Part shown: piece by piece, positions 1 to 9,741 of the stretch
Layout of the letters: each line of letters starts with the position of its first letter
Position numbering within the stretch: the stretch's first letter is position 1
DNA from: Schizophyllum amplum
Taxonomy: Eukaryota; Basidiomycota; Agaricomycetes; Agaricales; Schizophyllaceae
Assembly (NCBI GenBank): GCA_007026445.1
Contig: VDMD01000224.1
Span: forward strand, 1-30,113
Direction of reading: 5' to 3'
DNA: 30,113 bases
The notes under the pieces: generated by a model
Databases searched by the model: none
Told to the model about the DNA's origin: nothing
Seen by the model: only the letters and a program-made list of their open reading frames with translations
Translations under genes and position numbers: made by a program

Positions 1-207
1 TTGAGGGGACCCTCGACCGTCCGAAATCTTCGCCGACGCCATCTTGTCCTCCAGATCTGTAGTGTCCGCGGCAAGCTTCTCCTGCCTCTCACGGGTCGCA
101 TTCCATTGCCGTAGGGTGTGCTCGGCAATCTCGCGCGAGTATTTGCGTAGCCGGACCTCGTACGCGGTGGGGTCCTCGTAGCTGCTGGAATCTGAGAGAG
201 CCGACAT
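1..207 (-). CDS. 5' part of an unidentified coiled-coil-like protein (partial)
   Basis: An open frame runs on the minus strand from an ATG at 207 to the window edge, giving 69 codons without a stop. The peptide starts MSALSDSSSYEDPTAYEVRL and continues as a charged, helix-favouring stretch rich in Arg, Glu and Lys (for example RKYSREIAEHTLRQW), as in the N-terminus of a coiled-coil protein. Codon third positions are G/C-rich, like the confident genes here. No family is recognised and the rest lies outside the window. The divergent side (208 onward) is non-coding. Confidence 0.5.
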   Translation of the reverse strand, partial: MSALSDSSSYEDPTAYEVRLRKYSREIAEHTLRQWNATRERQEKLAADTTDLEDKMASAKISDGRGSPQ

Positions 208-1272
208 GTCGCCTGCTATAATGTGGCAAGGTGGTAGTGGTGAGGGGAAAGGACGACGAGCGGGCTATGCGGACGATTAGTGTGTGGGGAAACATCTTCA
301 GCGACTTGCTTATATAGCCGTCACTACACCCAACTGACGACAATCCCGTGCGTAAGAGGGCTCCAATCCGCGTCTTCGGTGGCGCCTCGAGCGTTTAATT
401 GGGGATCTCGGCGTTGGCCGACCACGTGGCTCGGAGCGGAAGCTTTTCATCCACCTGAGCCGCCTGGCTGCCAATGTCGCCGAGGGTCGAGACCGTCGAT
501 GGTTGAACTCCTGCTCGCTGCTGGCGTCGAGCTCCGGTTGTTTCCATGTCCTCGCTATGTCTCTCCTTTTCTCACTCAGTATCATGCGGTATGCCTTGCA
601 AGCGAAAACCAGGATCTCCGAATACGGAAATATTCGCTCATCGTCTGGAGACTGACAGTGTCAGTGACACTACAGTACAGTAAATGACGATGTCGACTCG
701 TCGTTGACGCCAATCTGTATGTCGTGCGGTCTTCGAGATGTAGCAGCTATACGTAGGCTACTACGCCACAGTTCGAGGGCTAATGAAGAAGCTCCATATA
801 ATTGAGCAGCTTGATCATTGGGCCTCAGGCCAACCTCAGGCCTCAGGCCTCAACGTTGTCAACATGGTCCGAGCCAACTCCAAGCCAACTCTATAGGCTT
901 GATCTCGCAGTCGAAGCGAGCTTTGAACGTGCCGCAACGAGCAAATGACGGGTAATGATTGTATAACAATGCCAGCAAAGTAGTCGTAAGGCAGATACAA
1001 CGTTACATAGCCGAGCGCGCGCCACAGCTGTAAGTACGTGGGGAGGGGAGGAACAACGAAGCCATATTAAATAGGAGCATAGTATACGTGAGGTGGCAAG
1101 GAAACAAATAATGCTACAGATGGTGGACGTATGAGTGTCAGTCTTGAATGCAGGGGTCAGTGATGATACGAAAACATTAGGCGGAAGTACAAGTAGTATC
1201 GTGGATGTCGTGAGGGGGCATACGAAAGCACGTCATAATGGTCCATAACGGTAGTCCATAGTTGATAGACGC
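208..1272. other. Intergenic region, no gene seen
   Basis: About 1.06 kb between the partial gene on the left and the 3' end of the BTG-domain gene. The open frames here are short, overlap each other in conflicting frames and match no family. The only clear structure is a short CCTCAGG-type repeat near 822-852. The right part should include the 3' untranslated region of the BTG gene. Confidence 0.5.
820..853. repeat. Short CCTCAGG(C) tandem/palindromic repeat
   Basis: Four near copies of GCCTCAGG or CCTCAGGC occur within about 34 bases. Adjacent copies also create small GGCCTCAGGCC-like palindromes. There is no coding context. It may be a simple local duplication or a cluster of binding sites; nothing in the sequence decides between them. 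Confidence 0.5.
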
Positions 1273-2166
1273 TCAGACACGGCGAGGGCCGCCGAGCATC
1301 ACGCCGCCGGTGAGGACAGTGGTCTTGCCATTGTCGTACGGCGTCACCGCGTTCTTGCTCTGGTCAACATACACCCGAGCCTGACGGGCGCGCTCCCTAC
1401 GAGACATGGTCTGCGATGAGCGACCGCTGCCCGGGTTTGAGACGTAGCTGGTCGCGGACGAAGCTGCCGACGCGGCCGAGAAGCCAGAGCTTGAGTTCGA
1501 GGAGCGCGAGCTGCTGCGCGAGTGCGTCGACATCGTCGACAGCGGCGAGCTCGAGCGCGTCCTCGGGAAGGGAGCTGGGCCCTCCCACGCGGGGGCGGAG
1601 ATTTCGCCCGCGATCATCGCGAAGAGCTCATCGTCCTCGTGCATATCACGCTCCGACACACGCTGCGCAAACGTCTTGCGCTGGGCGTCGAGCGCCGCCT
1701 GCAGCGTGGCTGCATGCATGTGGGCATCTTCGAGGGAGGAAGTCTTGCGGTGGTGCGTGGCGATGACGGGGACCGTGGCCTGATCGGCCCAGACGGTGAC
1801 CAGGTTCGCGCCGGGGGTCCCACGCTTCCCGAAGCGAAGGGACACAAGACCCGGGTCCACGAAGAGATCGAACTCCATCCCGCCGAGGAGAGCAATCCAG
1901 TCGAACCACTGGACGCCGGACTCGAGGCAGGCCTGGTAGATGCAGCGCGGCGGAAGGCAGGTGGGGGAGAGCGTGAGGGAACGGCGACCGCTGCCGCTGC
2001 GCGGGTCCGACGGTGACCAGGTGGGTGCGTAGTACGCGGTAAGACTGGCCTCGAGGATGGTCTGCAGGCGGGCAACGGTCGATTTGCCGTACGTGGCCGT
2101 GAGGGGACGGGTGAGGAAGGCGACAGCCTGGGCGACGGTGATGGCGATGGAGGTGTTGGAGGCCAT
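1273..2166 (-). CDS. BTG/Tob (anti-proliferative) domain protein
   Basis: Single-exon gene of 297 aa. Residues about 8-110 match the BTG/Tob fold: an N-terminal helix pair (VAQAVAFLTRPL), then a Trp-Ser-Pro...Pro-x-x-Gly-Ser-Gly stretch (WSPSDPRSGSG), an xLPPxxIYQAC helix, and the hallmark box EFDLFVDPGLVSLRFGK, which corresponds to the animal LTLWVDPxEVSYRIGE motif. In animals BTG/Tob proteins bridge the CCR4-CAF1 deadenylase and mRNA-bound partners to promote mRNA decay and restrain proliferation. A similar role in this fungus is inference. After the domain comes a Ser-rich low-complexity tail (about 205-250) and a basic RRERARQAR segment. The ATG at 2166 starts just before the domain, so this start is favoured. 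Confidence 0.85.
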   Translation of the reverse strand: MASNTSIAITVAQAVAFLTRPLTATYGKSTVARLQTILEASLTAYYAPTWSPSDPRSGSGRRSLTLSPTCLPPRCIYQACLESGVQWFDWIALLGGMEFDLFVDPGLVSLRFGKRGTPGANLVTVWADQATVPVIATHHRKTSSLEDAHMHAATLQAALDAQRKTFAQRVSERDMHEDDELFAMIAGEISAPAWEGPAPFPRTRSSSPLSTMSTHSRSSSRSSNSSSGFSAASAASSATSYVSNPGSGRSSQTMSRRERARQARVYVDQSKNAVTPYDNGKTTVLTGGVMLGGPRRV

Positions 2167-2847
2167 TATGTTAATAACGATGAGGTGCAGTTACGGGTGC
2201 TTGCGTAGACGATGGTGTGGTTAAAGGCGAACGTGCTGAACCGACCGGCGATTCAGTTGTCAGAAAACGTGTAGGACGGGCGTGAACGACGTGGGTAAGG
2301 CGAGGCGGGGCTGGAGGGAAATCAATGATCAGCGGCGGTGACAAGCAGCATCGATTGACGCCACGTACCTCGTCAGATGCAAAGAGGGGCTGGAGTGAGT
2401 AATCTAGAGCAGCAGGCAAAGCGTGATAGAGGACGTGTCGAGTCGCAGGCGGAAACGAAGAGAAAAAGAAATGAGAAGTAGGAGCCGGCGATTGACGGGA
2501 AGGAGGCTTGCGTCTCTGCATGCTCGTGCCCGGCCCTTTTGTATCAGCTGGCCCGTCTGCTCACATAAGCGGGCCATGCGGCTTCTGTCTTGAAGACAAT
2601 AGCAAGCGGCCGGCGAGCAATGTTCTCCGGCACCATGCCGGGTTTTTTCCCAGCATCAGTACGGTCATCCCACACGTGGGGGTCGAAAAAATTATGCACC
2701 CTTCATCTGCCTTTGTTCCCAAACGGGAACCCCGTTGTATTCTTGCCGGAGATTACATTCATGCACCCCTCGTGGCACGGGCAGCTCGGCCAGCCTTTGT
2801 TTGCGCATTAGGATATCGCTCCGGCGTCGGAAGCTCTTCGATTTGAA
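2167..2847. other. Intergenic / promoter region of the BTG gene
   Basis: About 680 bases upstream of the BTG gene on its minus strand. It should hold that gene's promoter and 5' untranslated region. Open frames on both strands are low in conserved character and conflict with one another. No tRNA, repeat or clear core-promoter element was recognised. Confidence 0.45.
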
Positions 2848-3288
2848 TCAACCCGTTCTTCGGACGCGAGAACAGACAAGGCGTTGCCATGCTGCATGCA
2901 TCTGCGCTTCAGCTTCAAGTTCCGTAACTGCGAGTCATGTGAAGTCTTCCCTTAGGCCGGGTACGCCAATACGGATGCGCGCAGCAATATACTTACCAGG
3001 TTTATTGCCCGAAGCCTGACTAGGACTCTGCACACCATACCAACTCTTTCGAGACCCAAGACTATAGTGGGGTCGAGTTCCCTCCAGCAGATGTCCGTCA
3101 CACCAGTCATCGGCATCCTGCATCAGCGCCTCGGGCGGAGGAGCGCGTACGAGCACAACATATTCATACAGACACTGATGTATTCCGCTTGAGATAGATG
3201 TCGTATACCGTGCCTTCAGCGAGTCCAGCATCGACCTAGCGTCACAACTGCAGGATGATAGCAATGGCATGTATTTCATGGGCGACAT
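2848..3288 (-). CDS. Possible two-exon hypothetical protein
   Basis: A minus-strand open frame ends at a good donor (CCTG|GTAAGT at 2996). It can be joined to an acceptor (CTCGCAG|TT at 2928/2927), giving exons 3288-2997 and 2927-2848 in phase and a stop at 2850-2848. The second exon reads VTELEAEAQMHAAWQRL, an amphipathic helix; the first contains LYEYVVLVRAPPPEA. No family is recognised. The start is uncertain, since several in-frame ATGs lie near 3288-3270. It could be a lineage-specific gene or a chance open frame; the splice-compatible phase is the only positive evidence. Confidence 0.27.
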
Positions 3289-3388
3289 GAGACATAGAGC
3301 ATGGGCCGTGGCGAAAAGCGATGGATGCGAGAGCGAGCAAGGGAATGCGTATAAGCACAACTAGGGATACAACATCGCAAGGGAACCT

Positions 3389-3839
3389 TTAGTTCTTTTG
3401 CCGGAAAGAGCAGCCTGCACGCGACCAATATGTCAGCCAGCCATCGCACGATCGAACGCAGCGAGCAAACGCACCCTCCGTTAGCCTCGCCTTACCACCT
3501 GTCGGCTGGCAGAGGACGCTGGCGCAGGAGCCGCACAGGACGACGGTTTGCGCGTGCGAGAAGACGGTGGTGATCGCAAAGCAGCCTAAAGATCGGACGT
3601 TTACCGTCAGCACTCTTCAGCAACACGAACAAGCAGAGCTTCAACGCACCAGGGCACTTGACGTCCATGAAGTAGGAGTTGGGGGAGGGCACAAGACGCT
3701 TGAGCTTGTGGCTTGCGCTTCTCCTGCTCGGCGGAGGGGTTGAGGAGGTCGACAGCGAGCGTCTATATTGGCGGGGAGGACATATCGTAAGCATCGTCCG
3801 TGCGATCGCGCCGTAGCGCAGACGGGCAGCACTGACCAT
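3389..3839 (-). CDS. RPS27: 40S ribosomal protein eS27 (RPS27), with a one-base frame break
   Basis: eS27 is a zinc-binding protein of the small ribosomal subunit. Exons: 3839-3837 (the ATG alone), 3762-3650, 3585-3475, 3414-3389; introns 60-74 nt with GT-AG ends. The product matches the family almost throughout: [15 protein letters not shown], then [47 protein letters not shown] and a basic C-terminus. The four zinc-ligand cysteines (CPGC...CGSC) are present. The exons total 253 nt, one more than the 252 expected for 83 aa plus stop. The surplus base lies at 3710-3711, between EKRK and HKLK, and puts the two halves in different frames. Since the gene is normally essential and both halves are perfectly conserved, a sequencing or assembly insertion is the likeliest cause. 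Confidence 0.95.
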
Positions 3840-4931
3840 GGTGGAAGTTTTGGTGGCTGGACGGTGACGGCTGCCTTTTGCTGGCGTAACGCTGATGAAC
3901 GAGCGAGCGAGACCGCCTCAAGATGGGTTGTCGGCCGTGAGAAACCAAAAATTAGAGTTCAAATATTGAAACTCCGATGGAGGCCAATGTGGCGTCGTCC
4001 CCTCGATCGCGTCTGACTCTTGACTTTTCTGTCGGGCAACTGACCAGCAACTGACGGCGCTGAGCCGACGCTGAGTCGCGAAATGCGTAGACACGGAGGC
4101 CTTGGGAAGATCGCAAGGCCTGGGTTACGCTACGAAATGTGCACAGAACCATGCAGAGGGCGTTCTTCAGCGCCTTCAGCTTGCGTCTGAGGCCGGTTGG
4201 CGACTTTACGGGCAGAGTATTCGCGGGTCACTCCGGTACATCCTCGGGGTCACAGCGATGCCGCCTTTCTAGCAAGGAAGGGGGCAGAACAGAAGCTGAT
4301 GATGAGGGAGAGGTCATGACCATTGTGCAAGAAGATAGGTATTGATACAAGTAGTAGGAACCAGCAGACGTCGCATAACATCAAGCATGTATAGCGAAGG
4401 CATGTCCGCGCTATGGTTTGACCAAACCGTCAAGACCACATAGTGGCAACCCTCCGAGGAGGGCGGGTACGGCAGGTACAGGAATATAGCGCCGCGTCCG
4501 CACAGACGAACTCGACTCAACACCGGAGCGGAATCGAGCCATCCACGCGAACGCTTGTTCTCGTGAGCATCCCGAAGGACGCCTCGCTCCTCCGACCAGA
4601 ATGCATAACGCCATCAGTTGAGCCCGGAGGCTGGCGCTTCTGACGGTCGAGAGGACACTTGGGAGAAAAGAAAACGTGATCGCGACGAAATTTGAAGGGT
4701 GCAACAGTCGCACGGTCACATGATGAGTGAATAGGGGCATTACGCCAACCGATTTTGAACGACCTGTTTGCTGGCGAGGATGCGCCGTGGTACTAAGCAG
4801 ACGTGTATCAGTGAGTGCTCTATCATATATGATACGGAGAACGACAGTGGGGTAGTATGTCTACCGTAAGTTAGAATTAGTCTAAACGTACTACAAGATC
4901 TATTCCAGCTAGTTCGCACCCTCCGTATCCC
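3840..4931. other. Intergenic region, no gene seen
   Basis: About 1.1 kb between the eS27 start and the thioesterase stop. It must contain the eS27 promoter. The open frames here (up to about 109 codons) lack conserved motifs and lie in conflicting frames on both strands. No RNA gene or repeat was recognised. Confidence 0.45.
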
Positions 4932-6214
4932 TTATAACTTGGCGGGGGGCGCGCGAATATCCGCGCGCACAACACCTTCCTGAGACGTGATTGCGACTAA
5001 GGTGCCATCCTTGGTGTACAGCTGTCCGTGCGCTACGCCGCGACCCGAGCCCGCGCGAGAGGCAGTCATCTGATGGTGAACGTTAGACGCTTCCTGCAAA
5101 GGTTTGAACTCGCGTAAGACATACAACGTAGAGCAACCAATCCCCGCAGTCGAAGGAATCACTGTAGTAGTAGATGGAATGGTCGAGGGTCGACGACATG
5201 CCCAAGGCCTGCGCGCCGCTGGCGAGGGCGTAGCCTTTTAGCCCTAACGTTTGGGCGACCGTGCCAATTCTGCATGAGAAGATGATCAGTGGTACAAATT
5301 GACGGGGAAGGGGCTCACGTACAGTCTCAGGTCAGACAGGTATCCCAAGATGCACTGTAGTATGAAGAAACACGGAATCAGCGACACGAACACCTGGTAC
5401 CAGTGTCATTGCAAGCGCACCTTCTGGTACGGTGCTTCGTAGCTGGGTATATCCCGCGCTTGGAACCAATACGCGTACTGCGATGAGCCATCCTCGTTCA
5501 CCCAACGATTCTTCGCCACCTTGATGGCTATCGGGCTCCGCGCGCGCTCCTGCCGCCCATCAGTTCATGCGCGCTAGAAGTGATGCGTACGGGCTCACCA
5601 CTGCGAGATCCCCCATATACGCCCGCGTCTTCGGGTTCAGCGCTGGGTCGTTCACGGCCTGCCGGTAGCGGTCCTCCTCGAGCATGCACGCCTCGGGCGG
5701 GGGAACGTTCGGCATGACCCACTGGTATTGCGGCTGCCATGGCTCGGGCTTCTGGAACGAGCACATCATGACGAAGATGATGTGGCCCTTCTGGGCGGCC
5801 TTCACGACGCGGGTAACATACGAGCGGCCTTGTCTGACGCGCTCGACGGTGTATAGGATGGGGGTGGCGGGAGATGCGCTGGTGAGGAAGTAGCACTGTG
5901 AGATGAAGGGGAGTAAGTAAGATATGAGTATTCAAATGTGCTAGGGGGGTCACTCAACGTGAAGGGAATGGAGGCCGAAGGCAGCGTCGACAGACTTGGT
6001 CGCGGACACGAGCGCCTGCGAGATGACCTGACTGCTACAGGTGAGCTTGCCATCAGATGGAGTAGAGGAGGGCGCACCCGCCAAAGACACCGCGCGCGTA
6101 CGCCGGTACCCAGAGAGACTTGGAGCGGAAGATGTTCACGTCCAGCTCCTCCACCTCAAGCGCAGTGGAGATGAGTTCATGTTCGACTTCCTTGAGCGGT
6201 GCTTCAGCCGTCAT
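4932..6214 (-). CDS. Acyl-CoA thioesterase II (TesB/ACOT8 type), predicted peroxisomal
   Basis: Hydrolyses acyl-CoA esters to free fatty acid and CoA. Seven exons: 6214-6078, 6031-5959, 5895-5599, 5549-5421, 5354-5323, 5269-5125, 5069-4932, all in phase, giving 316 aa. It is a double hotdog protein. The first hotdog (about 30-170) contains RGVFGGQVISQAL and YTVERVRQGRSYVTRVV; the second (about 200-310) contains SSTLDHSIYYY and ITSQEGVVR. From the TesB family, Asp252 (in LDHS) and Gln301 (in SQEG) are the likely catalytic residues, with Thr273 a probable third. The protein ends AKL, a type 1 peroxisomal targeting signal, so a role beside peroxisomal beta-oxidation is inferred. The fifth exon is only 32 nt. 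Its donor is best placed at CT|GTACGTGAG, because the neighbouring GTGAGC would break the frame. Confidence 0.93.
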
Positions 6215-6799
6215 TATACCAATCCGAGGTGTAGCGGGGTGCGCTGGGATAGAAACTTGTTGAGAGGGGGACAGGGGACAGAGATGTGCGGGTACGGGTA
6301 CAAGAGCATTTGTGCACGCGAGACTCGGCTATCGGCGGCGGTTGTCCGGTAAACCGTGAACGCCGCGGACATGGCAACTTCCGCGGCAGATGTGGCATGT
6401 GATTATTATGGTGGGCACGCGGGACCCACAACTCCAAACAGACGTGAACAGTTGAGATACTTGAACGCTTCAGCCACCGAATATCACGATAGGTGCTGCT
6501 GAACGAGCATTCAGGTGGCTTCACCCAAATCTGGTTGCTCCTTACCAGACGAGACGACCAATGTTGGTCTTCAACCGGCTCACGTCCAGAGCACCATAAC
6601 AGTAAACGACAGAAGAGAGCGCCACTTTTCCGGATTTTCTCGGACGGCTTTCCTTAGTTCAATACGGTGTCATAATCAGCAACGATGACGAGACGACAGC
6701 CAACATAGTAGGGCGGTCGACCATTGTATTCGCGAAGACGTACATATCGTACTGATGACCCAAAACCTGCTGCAAAACATCGTAGAAGTGCACAGCTAA
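6215..6799. other. Intergenic region between two minus-strand genes
   Basis: About 585 bases between the 3' end of the SPF27 gene and the start of the thioesterase gene. It should hold the thioesterase promoter. No coding, RNA or repeat feature was recognised. Confidence 0.5.
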
Positions 6800-7604
6800 C
6801 TATGCACCACTAAGCTCGACCTCCCGTGTTGTCAGCCGTTCCAATTCCGCCTCAAGAGCAACATTTGCCATCTCGATTTGCAGAACGCTGGATATCAGCT
6901 CGACGTAGCGGTGTTCCAAGGACGTGATCTGTTCCCCGACCTTTGTCTTACAAAGATGTGTGAGCCTAATGGATATAAAAGCCTAGCCGAACAAACATAC
7001 CTGCATGTTCTTCCGCTCCCGATTGACGCTGGTTATTTGTTCCTTCAACTCCTCAAGCGCCTGCTCGGCGTTCTTTGCGGTGGACTCGAGGAGGTAGTTC
7101 TGTATCCGCCAAGCGTTTGGGCCGTAAGTTTGTAATAGTGTGGTGTTGGTTTGCCTGCGCGATCGTGGTTAGGCAATTGCACTGAGGGGGAGTATATCGA
7201 CAAACCGTGTTCGCTGGTGCTCCAGCTGGGCGTGTGCATTGTCGAGCGCCTTTTTCCAGTCTTCATCAGTGGCAGGCATCGACGTTGGCGCGGGCAGTTG
7301 GTAGCGGAGGGTGTCGAGGGAGGGAAATGGTTTGTGTGATTCTACGCGCGTTAATTCGGCTTTCAAAAGGGGTTGGCTCTACTACATCTTCAGTATACAT
7401 TCAGCATTGAACGTTACTGATACGCACTTTGAACAGCTCGAACTCTGGAGGCACTTTAGGGTGTATGATATCCCTTCGTCCCATCTCTTTCGCTATTTCG
7501 GAGTCGACCTTGTCCCGCAGTTCTGGCAAGGTCTCCAGATCCTTGTCGAAGTAGGGCAGCGAGTCAAATATCTCATACGCATAGGGAGTCGCGAAGTCCG
7601 ACAT
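6800..7604 (-). CDS. Pre-mRNA-splicing factor SPF27 (BCAS2/Cwf7 family)
   Basis: A core subunit of the Prp19/NineTeen complex, which activates the spliceosome. Four exons: 7604-7428, 7378-7206, 7154-7001, 6946-6800, in phase, giving 216 aa, the usual family length. Family signatures appear in order: LPYFDKDLE and LRDKVDSEIAKEM near the N-terminus; LRYQLPAP; DNAHAQLEHQRTR; YGPNAWRIQNYLLE; and a C-terminal helix including LISSVLQIEMANVALEAELE. The central and C-terminal parts should form the long helices that contact Prp19 and Cdc5/Cef1. The ATG at 7604 is 91 nt from the oppositely directed start of the MTC1-like gene, so the two share a compact promoter. No break was found in this gene. Confidence 0.93.
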
Positions 7605-7695
7605 TTTGGAGGTAGCGTCGCGTGCAGGTGAGCGTCAGGAGCAAGTGGGGAACAACGCGACACAGCCACATCACACGCTTCTTGACCAGAACGCG
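7605..7695. promoter_or_regulatory. Compact bidirectional promoter, SPF27 / MTC1-like
   Basis: Only 91 bases separate the two divergent start codons, so both 5' untranslated regions and the core promoter elements must fit here, or the transcripts overlap. No TATA box is evident, as is common for housekeeping promoters. The assignment rests on gene geometry, not on a recognised motif. Confidence 0.6.
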
Positions 7696-9220
7696 ATGAC
7701 GACCAAGTCCAAGTCCAAGCAGGAGGAGGCCCTCCAGTTCCTCGACGACCTCGACAACATCGCGCCCCCGCCGCCGGAAACCTCCAGCGGTGCCAGCGCT
7801 CCCCCTGCCCCGGCGACGGGCGCCAAGCCCGGCGAAGGGGAGGCCGAGTTCCTCGCCTTCATCGACGAGATCACCCAGAAGAGCGCAGAGCCGGTAGCAC
7901 CGGTCAAGACGCGCAGTCCAGCCGCCACGCTCTCTAGGAGTGGGACTCCCACCGTGCGCAAGAGCACAGAGCGTCTCAAGCTCAGCTCGCAGGGCCGCGC
8001 TACGCCCCCCGCTCCCGCAGCAGCTGAGAAGGCGGCGGCTGCGTCTGAGACCGCAGCTGCAGCCGCTGGGGCTGGGGATCTGGTGGCTGGGGCTGGAGTG
8101 CTTGGAACTCTGGCGCTGTCTGGAATGCGCTGCAGCAGGCACGCGACGTCGTGGAGGAACAGGCCAAGAACCTGCCCAAGAACGAACAGGCTCGCAAGTG
8201 GGGAGAGGGTGTCCTCGAGTATGCCAAGAAGGCAGATCTTCCGGTGGATATCAACAAGCTGGGTTTGTTCGTCCTCATATGTCGACAACGCGCCAGCTAA
8301 ACCGCACACAGGCGCTGATTTCAAGCGCGTTGGGCTCTCTACGCTCACCGATCTTCTCAATGTCGTCGCCCCGCCCATCGCTGAGCACGAAGTGATTCGC
8401 GTTTGGCTGAGCCACGATCTCAAAGGCTACGATGGCATACAAAGTCTGGTTTACCGCGCTCTCGCCAGGGTGAGGACCATGATGTTGATTCGGTCCAGAC
8501 CGAAGCTTACACCACCGTAGATACTCGAACAAGTCGAAGGTGGCGAGCTTATCGTCAACAGCGGGAAAGAAATACGGCCGAAAGACCCAACGCCTGGTGA
8601 AGAAGACTTGCGGGATCTCGCGCTGGTCGATGGCTATGAGGCTGCTCTGAAGTTGTCGCAGGTAGGTCCTCTCCTCGTGAGACCCCCTGTCACAGACATT
8701 CTCACGAATTCAGGCAAACTTGGAAGAACTAGTGAAGCTATCGGACCCCGCATCTTCTCAGCCCGCGACGCAGTCTGGCGTAACTATTCCAACCACCTAT
8801 TCCGACGTATACCTGCGTGTTCAGGCCTACACAACAACCCGCCATCTGCCGACTCAGATCATAGCGTCCTCGTCTCAGGCGACGCCCTCCGCACCAGCCA
8901 TTCACCAAGACGTTCACTTCCTGCTCCACCTCACGGACCCCAGCCACTCGCTCACGCACACCACTGTCACGCAAGCCGTACCCTTGGACTGGATCGACCT
9001 CTGGAACGGGAATGCCGACAAGTACGACTGGGTGGAGGATCTCATGGCTGAGGCGCTACGCATTGGCGTTGAGGTGCTTGGTCAGGGATATGTCGTTCAG
9101 CGCATGGGCTGGGCCGAGGATAACAAGGGCGTGGCAGCTCTCGATGAGGGTCATGCTCAGCGTGTGCCGAGCGAATCGTCAGAGGACGCCGTGAAGGTGG
9201 ACAGGGAAGAAGCTGCGTAA
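7696..9220 (+). CDS. Maintenance of telomere capping protein 1-like (Mtc1), with a one-base frame break
   Basis: Four exons: 7696-8262, 8312-8469, 8521-8661, 8714-9220. Domains in order: an acidic N-terminus (EEALQFLDDLD, EFLAFIDEITQKS), a Pro/Ala-rich linker with RKSTERLKL, a Trp-Gly repeat block, then NLPKNEQARKWGEGVLEYAK, DFKRVGLSTLTDLLNVVAPP, EHEVIRVWLSHDLKGYDGIQ and a C-terminal beta-rich region with WIDLWNGNADKYDWVEDLM. This is the Mtc1 family, linked in yeast to telomere capping; the biochemical role is unknown. Between the Ala-rich stretch and the Trp-Gly block the frame shifts by one base at the G4 run 8068-8071. One more G would join the two halves, and no intron of workable size fits. 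I read it as a missing homopolymer base. Confidence 0.88.
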
Positions 9221-9399
9221 GTCTAGTCTATCATCACACATACCCATGCTACCTGTGGAATATATGTATCATAACTCTCTGTATAACTCTCTGTCTATCG
9301 AGCAGACCGACGCTTTCGGCTAGTGTTTTCTAGCAGGACAGAACGCACCACTGTTGCACGTTAATGCTGACGCGTGTGTGTGAGTGCGAGGCCTGTCCG

Positions 9400-9741
9400 T
9401 TACTTGAGGTACTCGCTGGTGCTGTCAGATTCGTTTGTGGGAAAGACAGTGGTCGGGGTGCATTGTGCAATGATTGTTGGTAAAAGGGGTACGAACGGGA
9501 GTTCAGTAAACGTCCCGATGAGCTTGACTCTTAAGCAACGGGAAGGAGAAGTCGAAATCAACAATGCGCGCCAGAGCTCACCATAATCCTGCAGCGCAAC
9601 CTCAATGAACTTACTCACATCTCTGTCAGAGTCGCGCGCTCTCGCCGCTGCTGAACTCGCGAAAGATGCGCCCACATTTGATGACGAAGACGAGGACGAG
9701 GACGACGATGTTGCCGACCAACCCCCTGCATATTGTCTCAC
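9400..9741 (-). CDS. Doubtful small ORF, function unknown
   Basis: An uninterrupted 113-codon frame, starting MRQYAGGWSATSS with a Ser run. Possible minus-strand splice signals lie inside it: a donor-like GTGAGTAAG near 9620, another GTGAGC near 9582, and an acceptor-like CTTAAG near 9532. A shorter spliced product is therefore possible. The plus strand of the same DNA encodes an acidic Asp/Glu run (9605-9838) and the third minus frame a hydrophobic run, so the repeat gives plausible peptides in every frame. No family is recognised, and it may be non-coding. Confidence 0.25.
   Translation of the reverse strand: MRQYAGGWSATSSSSSSSSSSNVGASFASSAAARARDSDRDVSKFIEVALQDYGELWRALLISTSPSRCLRVKLIGTFTELPFVPLLPTIIAQCTPTTVFPTNESDSTSEYLK

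Noticed and set aside
1522..2016. 164-codon plus-strand open frame
   Set aside because: Lies antisense to the BTG-domain gene; composition is an Arg/Gly/Glu shadow.
3697..3725. An extra intron to explain the eS27 frame change
   Set aside because: Only one base needs to be removed and no GT-AG pair of workable size exists there.
7671..8423. 250-codon minus-strand open frame
   Set aside because: Antisense to MTC1-like exons 1 and 2, whose conserved motifs are unambiguous on the plus strand.
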